This document shows positions 1 to 12,353 of a stretch of DNA of 64,000 bases, in pieces; the first letter of the stretch is position 1; each line of letters starts with the position of its first letter. Below the pieces are notes generated by a model. The model was not told the origin of the DNA. It did no database searches and worked only from the letters and a program-made list of their open reading frames with translations. A program made the position numbers and the translations under genes. Source of the DNA: Euwallacea fornicatus. Lineage: Eukaryota > Arthropoda > Insecta > Coleoptera > Curculionidae. The stretch covers positions 3,410,001 to 3,474,000 of the forward strand of contig NC_089556.1 of the NCBI RefSeq assembly GCF_040115645.1, written 5' to 3'.

Positions 1-1934
1 CATCACCGCACATCTCACAAACGTATGGAGCTTCATTCGTGTGTTGCCTAAAACGGAAATTTATTTCTCAAAAACAACCATAAAAAGCTTTATAACCTTT
101 CATGCGTCCTCATAGAGAAGCGACTAGAAAACCCCTTTTTGCAGTACTGGCAAATGTACTTTCTTTCTTTCAAGTGCCTTCTTTTTATGTGGTTGTTTAA
201 TTGGTAATTCGCAAAAAATCCTTTCCCACAGGTATCACAAGTGAAACTTTTCTCTCCAGTGTGTACCTTTTTGATATGCATCTTGTAGATATAAAGCTTT
301 TTGAACGTGCTGTTGCAAAGTTCACATTTAAGAATTTTTTGGGAGTGTGTGTAATAAATGTGCCCTCTAAGGCTATCAGGATTCTTTGCAGTGATGCCAC
401 ATAAATGGCACACTGCCGGATTTGCTTTATGGTTTGATACATGTTTACTCAAGTTGTAACTAAAACAATACATTAATGTAGTTAACAAACAATTTATACT
501 TACAATTTTTTAAGTGAGGATATTTGTATACTTACACAGTAATCATGACGCCACATACCGGACATTTCTTTTTTGAATGACCTGTAACAAAGGTATAGTC
601 TGTTGACGAATATAATAAATCAAAATCCAAGATTCAATGTTTCACATGGGACAATTTTCAAAAAAGGATTTTATAGATATAAACATTTGATTTCAAAGAT
701 AAAATAAATGTGTTGTATTTAGGAAAAAAGCAAGGTGCGATTTTCCCACCGCCAAAAATCCATTGTCACAAAATAAGTTTAAATTTTAATCAGCCCTCAT
801 ATGTTTCTCTTCTCTCAAATTCAAGTGATTTTGGCATAGGCAACCCAGAATACACAACAGTATATTACATAGTGGATGACCTTATACTAAAGGGTGCTAT
901 TCTCAATGGACAAGCTGCGTAATGTCTGAACCAAGAGACATTATATTACGCCTTGTTTACTCAAATTGATACAAACTACAACTATGTGATAATACTTACA
1001 TCACATAATGCCTTACCTTTCACATGAGAGCTATAGGTCCTCTTAGATCTAAAAGTTTTATTGCATTCCTCACACTTCCAATCTGACGGCAAATAGTGAC
1101 TAATGTCATCCCGCCTCCTTTTGTTGCTCTTCGCAGTTTCTGCATGAAGAGTTGCTAAATGCAGTTCATACAATGGCATATACCTAAAATTCAAGTGACA
1201 TATTCCGCAGCAATATGTCTTACTTGCATCTTGGGGATGCTGTTCTTCAATATGAGCTTGATATTGAGCAATATTTGGAAGATGAATATGACAGATATCA
1301 CAAGGTTGCTTTTCATTATAATGATTGCTTGTATGGGTATACAAAGCCTGATCATTCTCACAATTACAGCCACATATGAAACAATTTGTTTGAGTCTTCC
1401 CTTCATCTGTTTGAATGTAGATAAGTTCGTCATAATCTATGTCATCATCTGAGTGATTGGCATCTACATCCAATAATCTTTTAGATGGGCTAGAATTAGA
1501 TTCAGTACTATGCTCTACTTTAACAAAACTTGATATATCAGCAATATTCAGTGGGTCTTTAATAGAGTCACTGTTGGTATGTGTTAAATAGGCTTTAGAT
1601 TCGACACAATGGAGACCTAAGAGCTGAAACTTTTTCTCAGCAGTAGTAAATCTCTGCTGAATTCCATAAGCTAATTCCAAGTTAAGCCAACATTTGACAC
1701 AGGAAACTGTGGAGCTTGAGTAGGTTTCATTTACCTAAAGAAATAGTTTGGGAGAGAGTAAGCTAGAATCCTAAGTTTACGTCCAAAAAAGGCACTTACA
1801 GAAATTCCTGTAAGAGAAAACAACATTTCTTTTCCATTATTTTTTAGCAATGAATAGTAGACTACTGAAGTGGACAGGCAGAGTCTGCAAAAAGACTGCT
1901 TTTCATCCGTTTGTGCTGGTTTTATAGTTTCCAT
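1..1934 (-). CDS. ZAD-domain C2H2 zinc-finger protein (partial, 3' end off window)
   Basis: Probable nuclear DNA-binding regulator of the insect ZAD-ZNF class. Exons read on the minus strand are 1934-1800, 1734-1017, 581-536, 459-97 and 47-1 (continuing off the left edge); phases agree at every junction and splice sites are GT...AG. The first exon carries the amino-terminal CRLC pair of the zinc-binding ZAD, and exon 2 opens with its second pair, CVKCW. About nine C2H2 fingers follow, with knuckles CFIC, CDIC, CGIC, CEEC, CPVC, CHLC, CELC, CDTC and CQYC, and a tenth (CEMC) is cut by the edge. A canonical TGEK linker occurs between the CELC and CDTC fingers. The segment between ZAD and fingers is acidic. 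ZAD proteins usually dimerise through the ZAD; target genes cannot be inferred. Several finger codons are split by introns, so the short exon 3 encodes only half a finger. It is divergent from the exosome gene at 2592. Confidence 0.88.
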
Positions 1935-2591
1935 ATTTTCAGGAAATGCGATTTATGTCCTTTGCTGGTTATAGAATTTTATTTTATTTGTTTACAACAT
2001 TAACAATTGAGAAAAATAAAAATAAACATTGGTACATAACCATAGCAACCACCTAACCAAAAAAAATAAAGGGTTATCATTGATAAAAGAAATTAATGTA
2101 AGCGTTGTAATATCGGTGGTATGTGTTGAATAAATTTATCCGGCGTTATGTACTTGGCTGAGCGATTTTACGCTAATACGCGGAAACGGTTTTGGAGTTC
2201 TATGTGGTTATTGTGAATTTTCAAAAAACTTTCGAAAATTATCCAATGACCATATAGAACGTCGAAAAACTGACGTATCGGCTATTAGTGTGAAACAATT
2301 CTCGATGTTCCACGACAAATGGTTTAATCTGCACTATACGTTACGGTTTTTTTTTTACAATCACTCATACCTGTTCATCAGAGACTATGGATATATTTGT
2401 CTTTGTCTACATAATCGAAAACGGAAATGGAGAAAAACCCAGAAAAAATGAGAATTCAAACTTTTGTTTTGTGTTTGTGTGGTTTTAGGTTAGTTTAGGT
2501 TTCCTTGTGTATATTTTATTTCTTTAACTAATAGAAGGAATTGAATGTTAAAATCTTAATAGACATCTTAAACGGCTTCATTTATTTAATA
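1935..2591. promoter_or_regulatory. Shared upstream region between divergent ZAD-ZNF and EXOSC8 genes
   Basis: This 657-bp stretch separates the start codons of two divergent genes and has no coding signal of its own, so it probably contains both promoters. I see no clear TATA box at a convincing distance from either start. The assignment is positional inference. Confidence 0.4.
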
Positions 2592-3698
2592 ATGGCCGAA
2601 GAATACAGGTACCCTACACCAAAAATGCCCAAAATGCACGATTAGTTTCATATAAACTTTAATTTTAGAGCACTGTACCCCTTGAAGTACTATAGAGACC
2701 ACATTTCTCAAGATTTCAGAACGGATGGAAGGCAATTTCTAGATTTTAGACCCATCCTAATAAATACAAGATCAATATCCACTGCTGATGGTTCTGCAAT
2801 TGTTAAAATTGGCAAAACCACCATAGTATGTGGAGTGAAAGCGGTAACAATCCCTCCTAAGCCTCTATCTATTTAGTAGTTTATAATATTCATAACAATG
2901 TAGGAGCTGTGCAAACCAAAACCACATACTTCAGATGAAGGTTTTTTGGTATCCAACTTAGAGTTGCCCCCTTCATGTTCATCAAAATTTAGGTCTGGGC
3001 CTCCTAGTAATCAGGTCCAAGTGTTTAGAAAACTTATTGCAGATATAATAGAAAGTTCTAGGTAAGTACAGGGTATCTCTTTATATTTCTACTAGATAAA
3101 ATTTTAAATGACATATATGTATAGGTGCATCAACTTAAAGGAATTATGTATTCTCAAAGGTAAACTAGCCTGGTGTCTCTATGTAGATTTCATATGTCTA
3201 GATTATGATGGTTGTGTGGTTGATGCCTGTTTAATTGCTTTATCCGCCTGTTTAAAGACTGGTAAATTGTTCTATGTGATTCTACAAACCTAGATTAAAC
3301 AAAAAAATTACAGTAACACTACCTTATGTTGATTATGATCCAGCTTTGGATATTAAACAAGTTAATTTGGAACACAGGATACCTATTAAGGTATATTGCA
3401 GTTTGGTTGCCACTACATTTGCTATTTATGATGAGTAAGTTTTGATTTTATTTATACTGAGTTTCTGTAATTATTATTTTGCAGCAAAATAATTCTCGTC
3501 GATCCGACAATCGAAGAAGAGGATTTAGGTACTGGTACCGTCACAATTGTGGTGAAAGAGGATGAATTGTGTTGTGTACACAAACCTGGAGGAACTCCTC
3601 TGTCAGAAGAAGACCTATTAGAGTTAATTGAGAAGAGCAAAAAGAGAGGAGGTAGTGTTAGAGAATTAATTAATGCAGCTGTAAAAAATAGCACTTAA
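2592..3698 (+). CDS. EXOSC8: Exosome complex component RRP43 (EXOSC8)
   Basis: Subunit of the six-membered RNase PH-like ring of the RNA exosome, which processes and degrades RNA 3' to 5' in nucleus and cytoplasm. Six exons (2592-2608, 2669-2843, 2904-3061, 3125-3261, 3314-3434, 3485-3698) total 822 nt, giving 273 aa, close to animal RRP43. Family landmarks are clear: the N-terminal PLKYYRDH, RTDGRQ, the ISTADGSAIVKIG strand and ICLDYDG, then the C-terminal VDPTIEEE and CCVHKPGG. The first exon is only 17 nt. The fourth intron has two possible acceptors; ATTACAG before 3314 is chosen because it keeps frame and joins LKT to VTLP, whereas the nearer CTAG gives a stop. Like other eukaryotic ring subunits it is expected to be structural rather than catalytic. 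Confidence 0.95.
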
Positions 3699-5989
3699 GA
3701 GGGTGCTTGATTATTTGTTGTACTTTTTGTATATTTTTTTAGTAAATAATTAAATGAAGATGACACTTTATGGTTATTATGGATGTTTGTCAAATTACCT
3801 AAGGTTCAATACTGTTGTAGTCATTCATTCAAATATCCTATATCTTTTGTTGCTTTTGATTGCTGCTGGTCTTTTCTTGTGTTTCCAAAAGCCGACGCTA
3901 ACGTGCGTGTCTGAAGCTCTTTCTTTTTATCATGTGAAATATGGAGAACAAAATGACTTACCAAATTTCTATGTAGGATTAAGTATCTGTTCGGTAAGAC
4001 AAGTTATTTGTTAACCAAAGACTTAAAAATTGTGCCCTCTCTAATTGGATCATGGGAGCCAAATTGTTGCTCTATCTAGTTCCGTTTTGAGGTTTTTAAA
4101 CGGTACATGGTTGCATTAGTTCAGGTTATTGAAATCTTTTTGGCACTCTACTTATTCCAGAAATTTGTCATTTCCATGAGAATTGCAAAACTGATAGATT
4201 CTTCATTAAGGGCAAGTTACATTCCAGATAATGTTCATTCAGATTATTTTGTCCAAGTTCAATTTTGCCGCTGATTTTAACGTCAAATTTCTTGAACAGT
4301 GCTTGGTCCAACTCTTAATTAGGTGTCAATCAAAGTGACAGTGACAATTGAGATGTCCGGTTAACGTCGGTTGTCCCGTAAGGTCAGGCGGACTGTTTGT
4401 AAATAAATTTTATAAATTTTTGTAAAAATTAATGAATATCTCTCAATAAATTTTATAAACTCAATTGGAAATTCCCGTTCCGAAACTCAGGTGCGACAAG
4501 GTTTTGAATAAATGTTAATTTCTAGTGCCGATCCGTTTGTGACCTTTGAGGTTAAGTTTCCCCTACTGAAAACTGTGATGTGTCTGAAAAGAGGGTTGAA
4601 GTGATTAATGTATGGTCCCCAAGTATTGTGTAAAAGAAGTAATTGAAATTTTAATGTAAGTATGAACGTAGATGGAAAACTTGCCAGGCCAGTGACCCAC
4701 AAAATGAAAATCTGCACTTTCCTGTGTTGTCAATTTTGCCATTTGTCAAATGGAAACTTGGTATTGGAGCCCCCTTTTTGTGCAAGTTTAGTTACTTTTT
4801 CCTTTATTTTTTTATTTAAGGAAAACAGATATTTGTCTGAGGGAAATAACAGTGTAATTACTTCTGGAAATCAAGTAGGTCATTATTTTTCAAGTTCAGC
4901 CTTTTACCTCAATTCAATTTTAAAAGATAACTCATATAGACAAGAGTAAACTATTTCCATGTTTAAAGTTTTAATTGAATGAAGGGGAAGAATTATTTAT
5001 AATTTCTTTGTGAAGTGAATTAGTCATTTTATAAACAGATACCATTTTAGCAAGAATCTTCAAAAACTAAAGGTGTGTTTAGCTGTAATATTATTTTGGA
5101 GAAATTCATTTATGTAGATACCTACTGTAAAGGTCCCAATACAGAATTGCTTTGGAATCTTTGCAGTCAAATTCTTAGTGCAGATGTTTGACTACAAAAA
5201 GAAATTAACTTTGTTATGACACACTTTCAAAGCTATAGAGATTTCAGGTCTTTCAAGAAGCATATCATGGGATATCATCATGGTGAATACAGTCAAATAG
5301 CTTTGAAAAGCTTCAAAAAAGTGTCACAAGTAAAATACTTTAAAAAATGAAATGATATACCTGATTTTATGAAGTAAGAGGCAACTTGTTAAGAAAGGAG
5401 GGCAGGCAAAAATTTAGGATTTTTGCTAAAGACACATCTCATTTGGATTTAACATTTTTGTTAAAATTGTTAATATGAGTCTATCAAGTTTAATTCAAAT
5501 AAATTTTAATATCAATTATAAATTAAAATTCATCCAAAATATATACAATGTGATACATATACATATAACAAATACATTATATATGTATGACATTTTAGTG
5601 AAAATAAGGGTAACCATGGGTTGATCAAATACAGCTGCAGCAAATAAACTCTATTTTTAGAGAAATGCAACCTTAAAAAACTTGTAATTCATCGCAAGAG
5701 TTGTAAAATATACAAAAGAAGCAAATAGAAAAAACACACTGGTATATGTAGAAGCAAAAAAAACTTGGTACTCTCATCAAAGTTGGCTTACCAAGAATGA
5801 TATAACTAAAATTGCTAAGACTTGATAAAAGCACACCCAATACTTTGGTAAATTAATTATGGTTAAATTATATTATGAGAAGTGGAGAATTTAAAGCAAG
5901 AATATGTGATGTGTCTACATGAAGAAAAGCCAGGCAAAGAACAGAGGATAAGTTCAAAGTTCTTCCAGAAATGCACATATACTTTTCAA
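3699..5989. other. Intergenic region without recognised genes
   Basis: This AT-rich spacer follows the EXOSC8 stop. Short open frames near 3754-4014 and 4487-4949 have no family resemblance, no usable splice context and no start support. A microsatellite-like ATAT-rich tract lies near 5540-5590. The left part may be EXOSC8 3' UTR and the right part may be the decayed 3' half of the piggyBac relic that follows. Confidence 0.5.
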
Positions 5990-6650
5990 CAATTTTTCTT
6001 TTTTTTGAACAAGGGGATCCATCTTCATTAGAAATATCTTATTCAAAAGTAAGTTGCACATTTCCAAAAAACACCATTACTTTGAACAGCCATAATCTGA
6101 TATCTAGATAATCTATAATATCTTTTGTAGAAGAATATTTCTTGAGACAGCATATTCTTGTTATTTCAGACAAGTAGCAGCAACTGCACAATTTAAATCA
6201 ATTTGTAAAAAATATCTGTCTCTATAAATAGAAACTCCAGTGGGTAACATCAAAAAACTTTAAAATCATGTAGCTGCCTACATCTGTTTTTTGAGGTGTT
6301 GTAATTTGAGTTGATTCCAGAGAAGTTCTTTTTCTTTCATAGATACTAAAATTCAATGGAATCTACCCAGGAACTAAAGCAACAAGGTCCTTCATATCTC
6401 CCTATGTATTGTCTCAAGCTTACTTTTCCATAAAACAAAATCATTTGTTGCTTATAATCTGAATGTATCTCACACATTCCCATTGCAGCATATTTAGCAA
6501 AGGATGAAATTTCTTAATAAAATTTATTCAAAATTTTTCCTTTTTTACAAATTATTCTGATCTTCTACAAGGTTTAAGTATAAAATTGTAATAGTTACCA
6601 TTGTGTAACAGAGAAGTACTAAGAAGTATTTTTGTTTCCTTAGGAGTCTG
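5990..6650 (-). pseudogene. Decayed piggyBac-like transposase fragment
   Basis: The minus-strand conceptual translation, across several frames with many stops, shows a run resembling the piggyBac DDE domain. Around 6520-6480 it reads IKKFHPLLNML, like the segment before the catalytic region. Around 6450-6390 it reads QQMILFYGKVSLRQYI, equivalent to the family DEQM(I/V)PFxGRxSLKQY block with the DE already lost. Near 6090-6040 a frame with SNGVF-x-KCATY may correspond to the later GxxATGTxR block. The frame is broken by shifts and stops, so this is a dead copy. I could not define terminal repeats or TTAA duplications. The family assignment rests mainly on one strong block. Confidence 0.55.
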
Positions 6651-7847
6651 AAAAAAGTGTCCTCTTTTAGAAGTATCCCGCTTATTCGATAAACTCGGAA
6701 GATCCGAGTCAGTATTAAGTCCCCTCCTTGTCCTAAAAGAAAAATATTGACTATTTACTCGTTTTTGCTTTTAAACCCACTGCGCAGCCGCGCGCTGCGT
6801 AACGAAAAGAAACATTTAACTTGTTTAATCTCAAACTTTTGCCTGCGCATGTGTTACAGTAGCAGCGTAAGTGTTATAGGATACATAGGGTGCTAAGGAT
6901 GCAAGGCGCATCCCAACGCATCAGAACCACATATATCATTCATGGTACCTGGCATTTTAAGAAGTTATAGAATTTTTTTGTGTTTTCACTACTTAACAGC
7001 TAACATAATATACAGTTCCCATCATATTCAGAGAAGTTTAGTGATTGCGTGAATTCTTGGGTAAAGATTTGCCGCAACTAAACACAAGGAAAAAAGTTCT
7101 GCATCTGTTACGCGTCTCTCGCGACGTGTGATTTGCTATTTCTTTTCCTTTTCGTCAAATAATCTGGGACGTGTATTGAAGTTAATATTTGTATAATTCT
7201 AAGGAATTATGAAATATTCTAGTCATGAGGATTTAAAGGATTAAAAAAGTAAACTTTTTCAAATTTGCTCTACGGCCTTATTGGATCCTATTCAATTTTA
7301 TGGAATGCGTCGTTAGTGCAGCGTTGCCAGTTGCATCTGAACTCAACGACAACATTGGAATCTCAAATGGATGTTTCGAGCGTGATGAACATATGCCTGT
7401 GCACCAAATTTGGAAAAGTTGTCTTGTTAATTCTTCAAACTTCTTCTAATAAACGAACTAGATAAATTATCCTTTTACAAGGAGACTATTGTTAAGTAGT
7501 TGATTAGTCTAACATTAGAACAGCTCCAAGAACCAATTATAATAAGCATTCAGTAGTGAAATAATTACTTATTAGGGCAAGTTGTAGATGTTTTTATTTG
7601 TTGAGTTAATGTATACTATTGACGTTATTCTGCGACAATTCTGGAACGATTCTAAATCGCAACAATTTGCTCAGATTCTTTGGAGTAATTAAATATAAAC
7701 AGCTGTGTCTTATTCTCTCAAATTATTCGCAATATAATTTTTTCAGTTTAATTTCCTGATTATTGACCATGAAAGACATCCCAAGAACTTTAGACAATTA
7801 GCTGGAAGATGTGGCTTCCTGGATGCAGATTTTAATTCAAGTTAATA
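6651..7847. other. Upstream region of SPT20 with a CG-rich patch
   Basis: No protein family is recognised here. A patch near 6775-6930 is markedly richer in CG dinucleotides than its surroundings and could be a promoter or untranslated first exon of SPT20. A 66-codon frame at 7265-7465 shows no family signature and is not called. Confidence 0.35.
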
Positions 7848-10800
7848 ATGCAAAGAATGGAGGCAGCATACGATGAGGGAGAAGTAACGTTAATCTCATT
7901 AAAAAAGGCCAAATTTCATTTCATTATTTCTCTGCAGCAGTCGGTGAAAAAGTTGAAAGTTCATCGAGCTGCTGCCCTGCCACTTACAAGTCCTAAAGAG
8001 GAAAGCCAAGCGTCGACGACTTGCGATTTTGAAACGAAATCTTCGAAGTTTGATATTTTTGAAGAACTGCAGAAGCTTTGTAACGAAGATGAGGAAAGCA
8101 GTGATGAAGATGACGATGATGAGAATGATCATGAGCAGGTTGTAATGTTCTATATTGGTTAAGGAACAATGCGCAGATTCGCCTTGTTTCAGCAGTTGCA
8201 GTATAAGCCTTTAATTTTGGAACGTTTAGTCAAGCGGGACAAACTGAATACCGTTATTTTAAATCTTTATGCTGGAAATAAGGGATATTCATTGGCATTT
8301 CGTCTGCAGGATCGTAGTAACAAAAGTACAATGTATTTTAAGGAAGAGTGTGAAGAATTGATTCAAACCATGACTAGAGGGTATGAAGAGGACACAATTT
8401 TGCGGTAGACATTATACTTAGTTGGATAAAAAAAACAATACTTAAAAATATGTGCAAACAGGTATTTGGACAAAGAGGAGATACCCCCGTTTATTCTGGA
8501 CGCCTTGGACAAATTCGATTTCATATTCTATAGTGGCTGTGTAATTGCTGAAGTGAGAAACTATAGGCGGGCTTATCCTGAAAATAAATGTTACGTTCAT
8601 CACGTATTACTTAGGCCTACTCAAAAGGTAGTGGTTACATTACGTTTTTCAACAACATTTAAACTGTGTCCTTCTTAGACTGTATTAGCGGACATAAATA
8701 CCCTAACCCAGCATCGGACCGACTTCTCCCCCGATGACCGGGATTTTCTCGAGAGCCAAATCGTAATAGCGCACACTCCGGAGCTTTGCCTAGATCCCGA
8801 TCCACACCTGGAAAACAAGGTGTCAGCTCTCCATAATCGGACCCGCCTTTGGAACGATCGCTCTTTTCGGAAAATGTCCCAAAAAGCTTCGCAGATGGCC
8901 GCCACTCGCAAGCGGAAACTTGGTCATTTTGCGAAACATCATGGGCTTGAAATTTTAGATTTTTGTAAAGCAAAGAAAAGCAAACTTCGAACGAGAAGTT
9001 CGAGGTTTAGTCAAGTTGACGAAGCTAAGACTGTGATTCCGGCTCCTGTGCTACAGGAGCCTTCTTTGGACCCGCCTACTCAGCCGGTTGAAATCGGTGA
9101 ATTACGTTCGTTGGTGCGACCAGAGGTGACAAGCGATTGTACGTTATATAGGATTGAGGACCATATTTTAGAGACTGATATTAAGGTTCTTGTTTTTATA
9201 TCTAAATACTAAGAGTTAACTAAAAAAGGGTTTTGTAGGATCAAGAGCGAACCCGAATATATCATATAACATTGTCGATATTCTATCGACCTTCTAATAT
9301 GGAGTTCTGGGGGGAACTTTACCTCGATCGGGACTTTAAGCGAGGGGAGCGAACCGGCACTTTCTGTCGTTTCTATTTAGGTTGATTTGAACGGCGCCCG
9401 GTTTAGGCATACCAATGAAAGTCTGTTTGCAGGTACCCGAACTTTAGCTCACAGTTATGTATACCAATTCACGGAGATATTTACGGAATCGGGTCGTAAG
9501 ATGAACATCCGTGTGCGAAGTGTCGTGCATATAAATTCTCCCGAAGAAGTTATTTGGCCTTCCAACGCTTTTACCTCTTTCCCGCAAAGACTGCCCAATC
9601 CGAAAGAGCATATGGAGAGGATGAATCGAGCCATGCAGGTAGTTTGTTGCTTTTAAATTGGTCAGTTTAAATACATGAAGTGTTAAAATAAACTGTTTTA
9701 TTTTAGGCGTTGTCCTATGACCGCACAACCAACCTGCAATATTTAGTTGAGAAAGTATTCAAAGGAGATCTTGAGGTAAAATACATATCCACGAACGAAA
9801 TGTATCTCGGTTTCCTTGAAATCTTCTTTATTGCACATGAAAAATTTCCATGGGAAGCGAGATTCATTTAATAATTACCAATAGATACTTCATTGTATTT
9901 ACTACTTGTAAAATATTATGAATTTGCCTTTAGGCGGACGTGTACAATCAGACTGATCTTAAATCCTTTCAAATGACTAGTCAGGAATTGGCAATTGATG
10001 CGTTGGCAACCAAACTGGAGTTGTCTTCTCAGCGGTTTCAAGCTGCTGGTAAGAAGAGAGTGTCTTGAGAAATAGCGATTTCAGTTTCAACTAAATTAGA
10101 CATTGAATGTCGTATAATTCAAATTCAAATTTTACAATTTCAAAATAGCTACTTAAATTGGCCCAATTCGTTTTTTTTTTGGAACAAGCTTATTTTTGTT
10201 ATATTACTCTCATTACTCTTACAGAGAAAGCTAAAAGGCAAGCAGCAGCAGCCGCCACGCAACAGAAAATGTTAGCCAACAGCAATATCATCAGTTTGCT
10301 GAATAGCTCACCGGCGAGCAACGTGAACAGCGACGCTAGTGCCGCTGTAGTAAACGCGATAAACAATTCTACAAATGTCGTGTCCAATCAGCGACAATTG
10401 TTAGCCAGGCGGATGACTTTGAGTAATCTTACCGCAGGTGGTGCCCGGGTAAGTCAGCCTCGTAAGGCCTAAAATATTACGTCATATAATAACAACTTGT
10501 ATATCAGATGGTGAGTCATGGGAATATCATAGCTGTAAACAACCACAACCGATTAAATTTGCAAGAGTTGAATTCACCCACCCAAACTGTTACTCTATCG
10601 TCAGTAAGCAATCAAACGAGCAGTGGAACAAGTTACACTTATACGGCAGTGCCGATAAAGCAACCTGTGAGTTTTCAATGCAGCCTACAATTAATTTAAA
10701 GTGTGATGTTTTGGGAAAAATAAATTCATCCCATAAAAGAACTAATTTCTTTTCAAGTGTCGTTTCAAGCGCTTTTAACATTACTTTTATCGTGATTCAC

Positions 10801-12353
10801 CTTATGGGAATTATCTTTCATTTCTTCTCTCACGCATTTGATCTTCACTATCAGGTGGTGCACCATCAGCGAATAGCCCCATCAACTCCCCATGACAGCA
10901 GCAGCGAATCAGCGCTGGGAGCTCTCCTAGTGGGTACTCCTGCGGCAGATAGACCAGAAATTGCCAGTCCCAATCATGAGAATACACTACTCTTGGAAAA
11001 ATTAGCTGCCAGTTGCGCTACTGGAGGCCAGAATCCGTTTGCGCAATCTCAATCTAAAGTCACTTCTCAACCGCACGCGTCTGCTCAGTTTGTCGTGCAA
11101 AACGCTACCAAAAGTAACGCCGTAATCTCGCCATTATCCAGTCCGCCACCGCAAACATCGAGCACCACTCTGAATGTGCAAAGTTTGGATTTGTCTCAGC
11201 TGCAAAGCATTCCCGGCTTGCACAACGTTCAGGTAATCAGGTTATCCGGTTATAGGGAGGTGTTACTTAGGAAAGCTACAGTTTCAGCTGCAAAACTTCT
11301 CGCAGCCAATTTCCTTAGCCGTGAATGTGGGCGGGCAGATTTCGGGAAGCGGAACTTCCCAAGGTCAGTTGTTGATGTCGTTGCCTACTGCACAGACACA
11401 GCAGACTGTTGGTGCGTCGAGTGGTGTGAGTCAAGCTGTGCAAGTGATAAATGCTAGTGGGAGCACTTCTGGGCCGTCACATTTGAGTATGTCTATTATA
11501 TAAAAATTTAATTAAATTGTATAAAAACTTACTCAAAGTTGTTGAACCGTGGTATTATTGATTAGTTTAGGTTTCTTGACTTTTAAATGAATAACTTTAA
11601 AACATAGAAATTTCTTTTTCTCGGCACTCCGCTCACAAATGTGAATAATATTTTAGCCCAAGTGGCAAGCTCGGGAGCTGTGAAGAACTTAACTCACCAT
11701 AATGTCAGGATGGCGTCTGGGTCTCAAACTTTACAGTTGACCCCAGGTAGTCATCCGTTCCAGCTCATATCACAATTGCAGGTAAGTAGTCAGACCGATA
11801 TTAAATTAGGTCAGTGTTTCCATGTACTTAGAGCTTGGACATGACATTTTTCCGTTACAGAGGCCGACTCGTCAAGAAACCTTGCCCACCCAAGCCACCA
11901 TTTCGGGCCGAACTCTGCAAAGGACGACGCCTATTACTATCAAGATGGCCCCAAATTCAAGTCAGTTAACAGATTTGCAATTTAAACTCGAAAATTGACC
12001 CGTAATCTTGTTGAATATCAAATGACAGTAGTAACGTGGAAAAGCTAGTCTTGTTTTGTTGTTGATAATTTCCAGTTAAATATTATTGTTTGTTGATTGT
12101 TATTAAAAGAACTGAATTTAAACATGGAAGAGGTTATAAAGAAGAGTCAGCAGAGGATCAAGATTAAGAAGAGAGAAATAAGCTTGAAGCCACAATTTTG
12201 CTTATTCTAAACTGATAATTTTTCTTGATTTGTAAAACATTTTTTTTTCCGCTGCGTGCAGATTTGGATGGGCAGAGTTTCGAAGCAGTTCAGGGAGGAG
12301 GGGCGCGGGAGCTACCCATAAGCATGGAAGAGACCGTGGGAACACCGAGGTGA
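7848..12353 (+). CDS. Spt20: SPT20 homolog, SAGA coactivator complex subunit (FAM48A/SUPT20H family)
   Basis: Structural subunit of the SAGA histone acetyltransferase coactivator in the nucleus. Sixteen exons are modelled: 7848-7883, 7938-8138, 8193-8404, 8462-8627, 8679-9185, 9239-9380, 9433-9638, 9707-9775, 9934-10048, 10225-10448, 10508-10666, 10855-11232, 11288-11486, 11657-11781, 11861-11960 and 12262-12353. Together they give 2931 nt (976 aa) with every phase matching. The conserved Spt20 core is obvious: VILNLYAGNKGYSL, YLDKEEIPPFILDALDK, CVIAEVRNYR, HHVLLRPTQK, DDRDFLESQIVIAHTPELCL, and downstream the insect block GELYLDRDFKRGER followed by YQFTEIFTESGRK. An acidic run (SSDEDDDDEND) lies in exon 2. 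The C-terminal third is low complexity, rich in S, T, Q, N and A, as in metazoan SPT20. The ATG at 7848 is the most upstream in-frame start before the MQRMEAAYDEGE start motif. The first intron is 54 nt and in frame, so it could also be retained. Confidence 0.93.

Noticed and set aside
3754..4014. 86-codon plus frame with a leucine-rich hydrophobic run after EXOSC8
   Set aside because: No homology, likely EXOSC8 3' UTR; hydrophobicity follows from T-rich sequence.
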